Below, piece by piece: positions 1 to 7,405 of a stretch of 32,300 nucleotides of DNA (positions are counted from its first letter, which is position 1; every line of letters begins with the position of its first letter). The translations under genes and the position numbers were made by a program. The stretch spans positions 1 through 32,300 of the forward strand of contig JAPLZR010000119.1 of assembly GCA_026394935.1 (NCBI GenBank), in the 5' to 3' direction. The notes beneath the pieces were generated by a model, which was given only the letters and a program-made list of their open reading frames with translations, searched no databases and was not told where the DNA came from. This stretch comes from Candidatus Woesearchaeota archaeon. Its GTDB lineage: Archaea > Nanobdellota > Nanobdellia > Woesearchaeales > ARS49.

Positions 1-492
1 ACTATACCCGTAAACAAGATAATTTCCACTACCCAAAGCCAATATACCATTATAAGTACTGCCGGTAAACTGAAGAGTCTTCATAGCAACAAGACTTCCA
101 TCAGTTTTATTCACTGTGACAAGAACTGCATTACTACCGCTAGTGTAGAGTGTGGTATAATACAATTCGTCATAAGTAGCATCTAAGAAAGAAGTTGCAG
201 CATCATCCTTTCCAATCTCGTCAGTCCTTGTAAGATAAGATTAATTAGGAGCAACATCTGCGGTTGCAGCACTAAAATCAGCAGCATAAGCAGCAATGGA
301 AGGACTTGCAAAAGGGACATCAACAAGTATAGAACGTCCTTCTTGAGCATAACTTACAGAGGTTCCCCAAGTAATGTCATTAAGCGCAGGAGCAACACTT
401 GTAGCGCCAAAATCAGAAACCATATTTGAATTAGCAGCAAAAACAGGCATTGCCAAAATCAGAACAATGAATAAGACATCAAACTTCTTCAC
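1..492 (-). pseudogene. Secreted beta-propeller-like protein, 3' end outside window, interrupted by in-frame TAA
   Basis: The 5' part codes for a signal peptide (MVKKFDVLF then a hydrophobic stretch ending MPVFAA) and about 60 further residues, then hits TAA at 241-243. The same frame stays open to the window edge for 80 more codons, and that part looks like a propeller blade: NAVLVTVNKTDGSLVAMKT followed by NGILALGSGNYLVYGYS, which resembles the repeat 'GxxLWTKTfGG...SDGGYvvaGYT' of secreted delta-60/PQQ-like propellers. GTG at 490-492 is preferred over TTG at 493-495 because GAGGTGA lies 4 nt before it. The gene may be a recent pseudogene, a read-through product or carry a consensus error. 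Family assignment is tentative because most of the protein is outside the window. Confidence 0.6.
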
Positions 493-530
493 CAATTCAC
501 CTCTTGATTACAGAACTATAATAATGTCAG

Positions 531-538
531 TATTTAAA
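531..538 (-). promoter_or_regulatory. TATA box of the secreted propeller gene
   Basis: TTTAAATA read on the minus strand overlaps the stop codon of ileS (534-536). It would start a transcript near 508, giving a leader of about 16 nt that carries GAGGTGA before GTG 492. Confidence 0.5.
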
Positions 539-3500
539 CCTTATCCAGGAACATTTTGAACGATTTCTCCTTAATCTTTTCCTCAGCAAAGAAAGCGTGC
601 TTGCGCATAGGCTCAGCAGAACCAATCTTAACAGAAGCACCGCACTTCTCAGCAATCTTATCCTGCCATTTCTCAATCAACTTCACAGTACCAGCATCAG
701 ACTGAACGTAAACGTGAGCCTTGTCAGCCTTCAACATTCCAGCTTCCTTACGCAACTGCTGAACACGGCGCATAACCTCTCTCGCATAACCCTCAGCATC
801 AAGCTCAGGAGTACGCTCAGTATCTAAGTAAACAAGACCAAGAGGGAACTCGACCTCCAAAAACTTCTTAGGAACTTCCCTTTCAACAATAATATGATCC
901 TTGTTAAGCTCTATTATTTCCTTGTCAATCTTCACAGTAAACTTGCCCTTAGCCAAATCAGCAAGAACACTATTGGCAGACAATTCAGCAATCTTAGCCA
1001 TAATCTTCGGACTCTTAGCACCAAAAGACTTGCCAAGCGGACCAGCATTAGCCTTAAGCTTAATCTTGACCTCAGCAAACTCCTTATGACCGTGAACTTC
1101 CTTGCAGTTAGTCTGAACTTTAATCACGTCTTCCAATTCTTCCAAAGCCTCAAGCAAAACTTCATTCTGAGAAACAATCTCTACCTTCTTAATAGGCCAG
1201 CGCAAAGAGAGTTTTGCCTTCTCACGAGCAGAAAGAACAGCCTGAACAGCCTGGTCAGCAACAACCATCTGCTTCTCCAATTTTTCATCAATATCCTTCT
1301 CATTAAACTTGGGCCAGGCGCAGAAATGAATACTTTCATCTCCTCCGAACTCTTTCCTAAAATTCTGCCAAATCTGCTCTGAAATAAACGGAGCAATAGG
1401 AGCAAACAATTTCAAGATGTTCGACAAGCACTTGTAAGCTGTAAAAAGAACAGCCTTCCTATCATTCTCCCCGCCAACAGAACACTTGTCACGAACCATC
1501 TGAATATAACTCCTGCTAAGCGTGAGGTACAAATCTTCTATGACTGCAGGAATTTCATTAAGATGATATTCATCAAACAATTTGGTGACTTTCTTTATGG
1601 CAGTATTCATTTTTGAAAGCATAAAACGCTCTTCAACAGCACCCAAAGACTTCATAACAACGTCGTCCATCTCAGCCGGGTTCGTTTTGAGATCTTTAGC
1701 AAGATTAATCACGAAATTCTGCACGTTCCAAAGAACAATCAGATTCTTGTGCTTTATTTTAGCATCCTCGTGATTGAAATTCAAATCCAGACCAGGCTGG
1801 GCAGCGCCAATCTGATAATAACGCAAAGTATCAGCGCCATACTGGCTGATAATCTCATCAGGAGAAATAATGTTCTTCAAAGACTTAGACATTTTCCTGC
1901 CAGAAGAATCATTAATGAAACCGTGCATGTAAACCGCCTTGTAAGGAACCTGACCAAAACTAATCATACTCATACACATCAAACTGTTAAACCAGCCGCG
2001 AATCTGGTCCTTGCCCTCAAGAATAAGTTCCGGAAAGCCCATCTCCTTGAACGTCTTCTCATCAGAAGGATAATTCAAAGTGGCCCAAGGAGCAACACCC
2101 GAGTCAAGCCAGACATCAAGAACATCAGGAACACGAGACATCTCCTTACCACACTCGCACTTAAATTTAATCAGGTCAACCCAAGGACGATGCATGTTTT
2201 CAAGCTCTTTCCCCGATAATTTCTTCAGCTCAGCACGAGAAGAAACAACCTTACGTTTGCCACAAGCGCAAACCCAAATAGGCAAAGGAATACCCCAGAA
2301 ACGCTGACGCGAAATACACCAGTCCTGCAAAGACTTCAACCAACTGTCAAACCACTTATTGCCCGCCCAGTCAGGAACCCAGTAAACCTTCTTATTCTTC
2401 TCAACCATATCATCCTTCAACTTCTCAACAGCCAAAAACCATTGGTCAGTAGCCCTGAAAATAACAGGAGTCTTGCAACGCCAGCAATGAGCATACTCGT
2501 GCTCAACCTTCACAACATCAATAATGACGTTCTTTTCCTTCAAAGCCTGCACAAAACGGTCATCATCCTGCTTAGCAATCAAACCAGCAAGCGGACCCAT
2601 AACATCAGAAAAACAACCCTGCTCGTCAACCTCGTTAAATGAAGAAAGACCGCACTCCTTGCCAACCTCGAAATCCTCAGGACCACAGCCAGGAGCACAA
2701 TGCACCAAGCCAGAACCAGCATCAGTAGAAACATACTTCTCTGACAAGATGACACGGTGAGCATTCTTTTCCTTGTTCTGCTGATGGAATTTCACTTCAT
2801 CCTTAAACGGGTGAACGTACTTCGTGCCAGCAAGTTTCTCGCCCTTAATTTTTTCCAAAACCTCATACTTCTTGCCAGCAACAGCGCCAATAACGCCGGC
2901 AGCCAAAGCCTCTGCAAGAATCCAGACCTCGCTGTCAACCTTTGCCCTCAAATAAATAAAATCAGGATGAGCCATAACAGCCATATTAAAAGGCAAAGTC
3001 CAAGGAGTAGTAGTCCAAACGATCAAAAATTCATTAGGCTTGTTTTCTACCTGGAGTTTTACAAAAATAGAATCATCATTCCTCGTCTCGTATTCCAGTT
3101 CGTGCTTTGCCAAAGCAGTAGCACACCTCGGACACCAAGTCATCACCTTTTTGCCAATATACAAAAGCTTTCTCTCATCAGCCTTAGCCAAAGCCCACCA
3201 AGCACCCTCAATTTACTCGTTCTTGATAGTCATGTAAGGATTCTCCCAATCCATCCAAATACCCACGCGCTTAAACTCGGCAACCATAGGCCACAACTGC
3301 GAAAGAGCAAACTTCTGGCACTCATCAATAAAACGCGAAAGACCCAATTTGTTCAAGATTTCCTTCTTATCCTTAATACCAAGCTCTTTCTCAACAGCAA
3401 CCTCAATAGGCAAACCGTGCATATCAAAGCCAGGCTGGTCCCAAACATCAAAACCCTGCATACGCTTGTACCTAAGAATTGCATCCCTCAACGCCTTGCC

Positions 3501-3662
3501 CCAAGCATGACCAATATGAATCTTACCAGAAGTATAAGGAGGACCATCCAAGTAGTAAAACCGCTTCTTGCCCTTGTTCCTTTTTACTGCTTTTTCGTAG
3601 ATTTCATTATCCTTCCAAAAATCCAATACGGAAGGCTCTACAACCTTAAAGTCATAAGTCAT
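534..3662 (-). pseudogene. ileS: Isoleucyl-tRNA synthetase, full-length but with an in-frame TAA at codon 150
   Basis: IleRS charges tRNA-Ile with isoleucine and edits valine. The two open segments (3662-3216 and 3212-534) are in one frame and together give 1042 codons, the usual length of archaeal IleRS. HIGH is at residues 49-52 (GKIHIGHAWGK), the editing domain follows, KMSKS sits in GRKMSKSLKN, Cys pairs for zinc follow (CACGK, CECGK), and the anticodon-binding tail is intact. The only defect is TAA at 3213-3215, in NE*IEGAWWAL, where relatives have Tyr (NEYIE.WWAL). The downstream segment could start at a TTG within WWAL, but lacks HIGH and shows no clear ribosome binding site. IleRS is essential, so read-through, a second copy elsewhere or a one-base consensus error is more likely than real loss. 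Confidence 0.9.
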
Positions 3663-3684
3663 GACTCAAAAGAAAAATAGGAGA

Positions 3685-3692
3685 TTTAAAAA
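3685..3692 (-). promoter_or_regulatory. TATA box of ileS
   Basis: TTTTTAAA on the minus strand is centred about 26.5 nt before ATG 3662, which predicts a leaderless mRNA and supports that start codon. Confidence 0.6.
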
Positions 3693-3698
3693 GGTATC

Positions 3699-4496
3699 TT
3701 AAGGATTAGGCGGCGGAGTGTTGTAGTAATTAATGTTGATTACCGGCGCCGGTGCATTAGGATTCGGGTTTGGCGGAACTGGTGCTGCTGGAGCAGGTGC
3801 TGGATTTACAGGAGCTGGAATTGCTGGTGCAGGTGCTGGAATTGCTGGTGCCGGAGCTGCGGCTTGTGTTGCTGCTGCTTGAGCTGCTTGCTGTGCCGCT
3901 TGGGCCGCAGTATTCTTTCTTATCTTGTAACCCACAAGTCCATAAAGACCTGCAAGCAAGCCCAAACCGCCCAAAAAGTAGAAAAGCCCTTTACCGCCTT
4001 TGCGGTCCTTTTGAGCATCTGTCTTAACATCTTCAAGATTATCTTCCAAAGTCTTGCTGCTATTATACCAAGGAGCATCCCTGCCTGTAAAATAACGATG
4101 CCTCTCGTTAGCTGATTGATAGTTATTCTGTCTTTGTTTGACGAAATTGTCAGACGGCTTGACATTACCAATCATTAAAGTTAAAGCCAAACCAGCACCA
4201 GCCAAAGCCAAACCTACGCCCCAAAGCTTTTTACTTGACCTATTATCTGCAAGTGGCTCGTAATGCTGTCTTGCAAGCTCGACAAGCTCATACTGCCTTG
4301 GTGTGGGCTGTGCAAAAGGAATATAGTGTGCTGGAGCGCCATCAGGGCGAACAAGCCTAAGTGGAGCGTGCAAATCACTGTGAAATGCCTGCCTACCTTG
4401 AGGATTATTTTGATAAAGTTGCGCCTGAACAGCCCGATTAAAAGCTTCTCCAGGATCTCGTTGCATCTCCTTTAAAATTGAGTCTGCGTTGGCCAT
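3699..4496 (-). CDS. Membrane protein with two TM segments and an Ala/Pro-rich tail
   Basis: No family recognised. From ATG 4496 (MANADSILKEMQ) there is a soluble N-terminal region of about 85 residues with aromatic and Pro positions, a hydrophobic segment (LWGVGLALAGAGLALTLMIG), a charged 55-residue region, a second hydrophobic segment (GLFYFLGGLGLLAGLYGLVG), then a low-complexity tail of Ala-Gln and Pro-Ala repeats (PAPAIPAPAP type) ending in Asn/Pro. An upstream ATG at 4514 adds six residues, but the TATA box centred at 4530 predicts transcription starting near 4504, inside that extension, and GAAGGA lies just before ATG 4496. The tail could span a cell-wall layer or bind partners, but nothing in the sequence fixes a function. 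Confidence 0.75.
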   Translation of the reverse strand: MANADSILKEMQRDPGEAFNRAVQAQLYQNNPQGRQAFHSDLHAPLRLVRPDGAPAHYIPFAQPTPRQYELVELARQHYEPLADNRSSKKLWGVGLALAGAGLALTLMIGNVKPSDNFVKQRQNNYQSANERHRYFTGRDAPWYNSSKTLEDNLEDVKTDAQKDRKGGKGLFYFLGGLGLLAGLYGLVGYKIRKNTAAQAAQQAAQAAATQAAAPAPAIPAPAPAIPAPVNPAPAPAAPVPPNPNPNAPAPVININYYNTPPPNP

Positions 4497-4526
4497 TTTC
4501 CTTCGAGAAACCATTGGCTTTCTTAC

Positions 4527-4534
4527 TTTATAAA
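4527..4534 (-). promoter_or_regulatory. TATA box deciding the start of the two-TM protein
   Basis: TTTATAAA is symmetric but lies correctly for the minus-strand gene: 27 nt downstream is 4504, between the two candidate ATGs (4514 and 4496), so only the inner ATG is within the transcript. Confidence 0.5.
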
Positions 4535-4584
4535 TCTTTCGGTTTTGTAGTCACTATAAAGTGGTTATTTTAAGCTGAGGAAGG

Positions 4585-4592
4585 TTTATATA
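4585..4592 (+). promoter_or_regulatory. TATA box of the zinc mini-protein
   Basis: TTTATATA is centred 27-28 nt before ATG 4616, the spacing of a leaderless archaeal promoter. Confidence 0.6.
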
Positions 4593-4615
4593 TGGCTTTC
4601 CCATATTATAGAAGT

Positions 4616-4768
4616 ATGAACTTCAAATGCCACGGCTGCGGGAAAATATACCTCAAAAAAGGGCTCTGCTGCGGAAAAGCACTGGAAACAGTATGCCCAA
4701 TATGCGGTTTCGGAAAAGACTTCTGCACCTGCGAAGTGCCAAGCACGAAAGACGGAATAAAGAAATAA
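4616..4768 (+). CDS. 50-aa cysteine-rich zinc-ribbon-like mini-protein
   Basis: ATG 4616 opens a 50-codon frame ending at TAA 4766-4768. The protein contains CHGC, CC, CPIC and CTC (eight Cys and one His), a pattern suited to one or two zinc sites, with a basic tail (KDGIKK). The TATA box 27-28 nt upstream and codon use like the neighbours argue for a real gene. It resembles the many small archaeal zinc-ribbon proteins and RNA-associated mini-proteins, but no specific family is recognised. Its stop codon directly abuts the stop codon of the converging adenylate-kinase-like gene (4769), with no base between them. Confidence 0.75.
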   Translation: MNFKCHGCGKIYLKKGLCCGKALETVCPICGFGKDFCTCEVPSTKDGIKK

Positions 4769-5296
4769 TCACCACTCGCTTGATATCCTGTATTTGATCT
4801 TCATATAATCCACTGCATTCTTAACAACAACATCTTTCGGCAGCAAAGCATTCAAAGGATGAATGCGAACGCCATTTCTGTGGAAAAAGTCCAGAGTCGG
4901 CCAGGAAATATTCCAGTAATCCTTAATGCGACGAGACATCGCTTCCAGAGTATCATCAGCTCTACCTTCCTCTGCCTGCTCAGGAGTACGGCACATACCG
5001 TCAACAAGCAAAGTATGATCAGGACTGATAACGCCGGAGGTTTTCCTGCCAATCACGGCTTCTTTATACATTGGAACGATTAAGCTGTCAGGAGTAAGCT
5101 CCCCGCGATGAAAATAACCATAAATCTCGTCTGCAAGAGGACCACCTTTTGCACGGGCTTCACGAATCAAATCACCTGAAGCAAGAAAATAAAAGTATCT
5201 TGGCAGCTCCTTTGCAATCGCTTTACCAACAGTGCCCTTGCCTGCGCAGGGAATTCCAAACAACAAAATTGATGGTACACGGTGATCTTTGTCCAT
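4769..5296 (-). CDS. Adenylate-kinase-like protein lacking the core strand/LID segment
   Basis: A P-loop (GIPCAGKGT, residues 14-22), the NMP-binding SGDLIREA, the AMP-contact region DGMCRTPEQAE and the C-terminal GRADDTLEAMSRRI...Y..ISWPTLDFFHRNGV are all typical of adenylate kinases, which interconvert ATP, ADP and AMP. However, EQAEE runs directly into GRADD. In short-form kinases such as AK1 about 32 residues separate these blocks, including core strand beta-4 and the LID/arginine region (R.L.RG). The frame is open, so this is an internal in-frame deletion relative to the family, not a frameshift. It may be inactive, a divergent kinase, or an assembly deletion. An AT-rich TATA-like AATTAATAT lies about 27 nt before ATG 5296. 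Confidence 0.75.
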   Translation of the reverse strand: MDKDHRVPSILLFGIPCAGKGTVGKAIAKELPRYFYFLASGDLIREARAKGGPLADEIYGYFHRGELTPDSLIVPMYKEAVIGRKTSGVISPDHTLLVDGMCRTPEQAEEGRADDTLEAMSRRIKDYWNISWPTLDFFHRNGVRIHPLNALLPKDVVVKNAVDYMKIKYRISSEW

Positions 5297-5340
5297 TTTG
5301 TGCTGGAAACTATATTCTCTATATTAATTTAAGCGCAAGA

Positions 5341-5348
5341 TTTAAAAA
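5341..5348 (+). promoter_or_regulatory. TATA box of the Pro/Lys-rich protein gene
   Basis: TTTAAAAA is centred 27 nt before ATG 5372, predicting a leaderless mRNA. It is separate from the AT-rich box at 5321-5329 that serves the divergent kinase-like gene. Confidence 0.6.
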
Positions 5349-5371
5349 CGGGCTTTCTGCAACCCGAGAAT

Positions 5372-6040
5372 ATGCCACAAGAAGCAATAACAGAAATAGA
5401 CATGGACGTTTATTCAAGAAGAATAGGACCCTATTTTTCCTGGATTGAAAGCAAAATAGAAGGCGGATGGACGCAAAGCGAATCAGTCCAAAAAGACGTC
5501 TTGAAAGAGGCAAAATACCTGGCAACAACAATGCGAGCCAGATTCATACTAGGAGTATCAAAAGGAGACTTCTCAAAAGAAGTGCAAAGAACACTCGAAC
5601 TATTCGAGCTATCATTAGACGCGTTCCCAGAAGAAAGCGATGAAGTAGAAGCAAAAATAAGACATTTCGTAAAAGGAGTATCAGAAGAATTAGGCGCAGA
5701 GTTCATACCAGCTTCTTACAGAGAACCGCTGACGCCACAGCCACCAATGCCTGACCCATATCCAGGACCAGAACCAATGCCAGGACCAGAACCATTAGAG
5801 CCAGATGAGCCAGACGAAGAAACAATCAAGACCAAGCTAGTCAAAACAGAACCTGTCAAAAAAATCAAAATAGAGAAAAAAGTGCGAAGAGCAAAGATTG
5901 AAATTGAAACGCCAAAAGCAGTGAAAGCAAAACAGGCAAAAACACCAAAGCCAAAAATACAGGAAACAAAGCGCGAAAAACGCGGCAAAGGATTCTTCCT
6001 AGTCCGATGGGCAAAAGAATTCATATTCGGCGAAGACTAA
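5372..6040 (+). CDS. Hypothetical protein: helical N-domain, Pro-Glu linker, Lys-rich tail
   Basis: No family recognised. Residues 1-115 are predicted mostly helical with a mix of acidic and aromatic positions. Residues 120-150 are a proline linker with PDPYPGPEPMPGPEPLEP repeats, then an acidic patch, then about 55 residues rich in Lys with alternating K-I-E and K-A-K patterns, ending in a hydrophobic-aromatic stretch (GKGFFLVRWAKEFIFGED) that could touch a membrane or partner. There is no signal peptide or TM segment at the N-terminus, so it is likely cytoplasmic. The basic tail could bind nucleic acid or acidic protein; this is inference. Confidence 0.75.
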   Translation: MPQEAITEIDMDVYSRRIGPYFSWIESKIEGGWTQSESVQKDVLKEAKYLATTMRARFILGVSKGDFSKEVQRTLELFELSLDAFPEESDEVEAKIRHFVKGVSEELGAEFIPASYREPLTPQPPMPDPYPGPEPMPGPEPLEPDEPDEETIKTKLVKTEPVKKIKIEKKVRRAKIEIETPKAVKAKQAKTPKPKIQETKREKRGKGFFLVRWAKEFIFGED

Positions 6041-6057
6041 TTCTTCACAACGACACC

Positions 6058-6065
6058 TTTAAAAA
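6058..6065 (+). promoter_or_regulatory. TATA box of the four-TM protein operon
   Basis: TTTAAAAA is centred 26-27 nt before ATG 6088. The same transcript probably carries the DUF483-like gene and DNA ligase, which overlap in series. Confidence 0.6.
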
Positions 6066-6069
6066 CACG

Positions 6070-6089
6070 ATATGACTCTATAGTCATAT
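6070..6089. promoter_or_regulatory. Operator-like inverted repeat over the transcription start
   Basis: ATATGACT (6070-6077) and AGTCATAT (6082-6089) are perfect 8-bp inverted arms with a 4-bp spacer. They fill the space between the TATA box and the predicted leaderless start and cover the first bases of ATG 6088. A repressor bound here would block the polymerase; the regulator is unknown. Confidence 0.45.
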
Positions 6090-6567
6090 GCGCGTATCAA
6101 TATGGATAGGGCTTCTGACATTCGGAATAGGAATACTCCTCTCATACCTCGCAGATGCGATGGTAAAAACACAGACAATCGGCGCATTGCAGACAACAGC
6201 AGCAACAATCGCCTCAATCATATTCATACTATTCTCAGCAACAATGCTCGGCGCAGGAGCAGGGCTTGTAATACACTGGATATTCGGCTTTGCATCACAC
6301 TGGAAAGCATTCATTGCAGAAATAATATTTTCTGTAATAATACTTATAATAGGTATAATAGCAACAATAATCAGCGGAAACGTCTGGACAGCCCTGCAGG
6401 CATTCATAACGTTCTTAACAGCCAGCATATCACTTCTTTTCCTGTCGTTCGTCACAATGTTCGGCGGAATATTTGAAGGATTCACATCAATAAAAAAATA
6501 CATAGAAAAAAGAGGAAAAAATGAACGAAAACCTGATAAAATTCGTGCAAAAGTCAGACGCGTTTGA
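6088..6567 (+). CDS. Four-helix integral membrane protein of unknown function
   Basis: Four hydrophobic segments are visible, at about residues 4-24, 38-65, 74-97 and 105-128, joined by short loops, with a basic cytoplasmic C-terminus (KKYIEKRGKNERKPDKIRAKVRRV region). There is no catalytic motif and no recognised family. The gene is leaderless, and its 3' end overlaps the next gene by 47 nt in another frame, which suggests translational coupling or regulated co-expression with the DUF483-like protein. The overlap region encodes the basic tail here and the N-terminus of the neighbour. Confidence 0.75.
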   Translation: MRVSIWIGLLTFGIGILLSYLADAMVKTQTIGALQTTAATIASIIFILFSATMLGAGAGLVIHWIFGFASHWKAFIAEIIFSVIILIIGIIATIISGNVWTALQAFITFLTASISLLFLSFVTMFGGIFEGFTSIKKYIEKRGKNERKPDKIRAKVRRV

Positions 6568-7405
6568 CGCCAACTCCAAGCTAAAACTAATACTATTCCT
6601 ATCAGGCGCAAAACCATCAACTTACATACACATGCGCATAGAGAAGAATTTGCACGACAAGCACGAGTTTGAAGACCTGCTCAAAGAAAACAGCATATTA
6701 TTCGAAGCCAGCAGACCAAAAGGGTACGAAGAAATAACAGGAATAAAAGGCAATGCAGCAGTATGGAAGCTAAAAGGAACCTGGTACGGGTATGACCTGT
6801 TCAAAAACAAGGAATACAACGCAAAATTCCTCGAATACACCACACTCCTCAAACAGAAAAAACACGACACAGCAGACCAACTCGCAGGAGTCATATACGG
6901 GTATCCGGCATGCTGCACTGAAACATTCATAAGAGACCACAACAAAACACAACTCGCAAGAAAATACGGAGCATACCAATACTACAAAAGACTCCACGAC
7001 TGCGACCAAAAATTCCCATTCATCGCGCACACGCCATGCTCGCCAGTATGCAAACAAACCAAAAAGCTAAACCTGCAGTACGCGAGCACTGTAAAAAGAA
7101 AAGCGCCGGAATTCTACAAAAAATACGCCAAAAAAAGAACGTACAGAATACCCCTGATTGTTGATATAGAAAGCAGCGACGTCAAATGGAAAAAACAAGA
7201 CGGACACGACTACATGCTTATAACAAAGAATCCGCTGGAAGGAAAATACTGCCTGATAAGCTGGCTGTCAAGAGGAAAATACAAAAGAGGAACAATAATT
7301 GACGCGACAGCAACACTGCAGTACGACTATGCAATAATCGACGTGCACAAAAAAACAGGACACCTGAAAAACTTCCACCACGAAAGAAGATTCGCAAGAC
7401 TATGA
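6521..7405 (+). CDS. DUF483-like protein
   Basis: A soluble 294-aa protein with a central motif GYPACCTETF and a following HTPCSPVCKQT, giving two close Cys pairs that suggest a metal or redox site. This resembles archaeal DUF483 proteins (GYP.CC..F core), whose role is not known to me. The start ATG 6521 has GAGG nearby (AGAGGAAAAA) and lies inside the preceding gene. The stop TGA overlaps the ligase start as ATGA, a strong sign of coupled translation. Its place between a membrane protein and DNA ligase does not by itself show a role in DNA repair. The C-terminal half is basic (RTYRIP, GKYKRG, HHERRFARL). Confidence 0.7.
   Translation: MNENLIKFVQKSDAFDANSKLKLILFLSGAKPSTYIHMRIEKNLHDKHEFEDLLKENSILFEASRPKGYEEITGIKGNAAVWKLKGTWYGYDLFKNKEYNAKFLEYTTLLKQKKHDTADQLAGVIYGYPACCTETFIRDHNKTQLARKYGAYQYYKRLHDCDQKFPFIAHTPCSPVCKQTKKLNLQYASTVKRKAPEFYKKYAKKRTYRIPLIVDIESSDVKWKKQDGHDYMLITKNPLEGKYCLISWLSRGKYKRGTIIDATATLQYDYAIIDVHKKTGHLKNFHHERRFARL

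Noticed and set aside
894..1382. Plus-strand open frame of 162 codons opposite ileS
   Set aside because: It lies entirely within the conserved IleRS C-terminal region on the other strand, has no promoter and low-complexity Leu/Ser/Asn composition.
2757..3680. Plus-strand open frame of 307 codons opposite ileS
   Set aside because: A shadow of the A/T-ending codons of IleRS; no domain, no TATA box at the start.
3770..3910. Tandem repeat or CRISPR-like array in the GCTGGTGC-rich stretch
   Set aside because: It is the coding sequence of an Ala/Pro-rich protein tail, with no fixed repeat unit or spacers.
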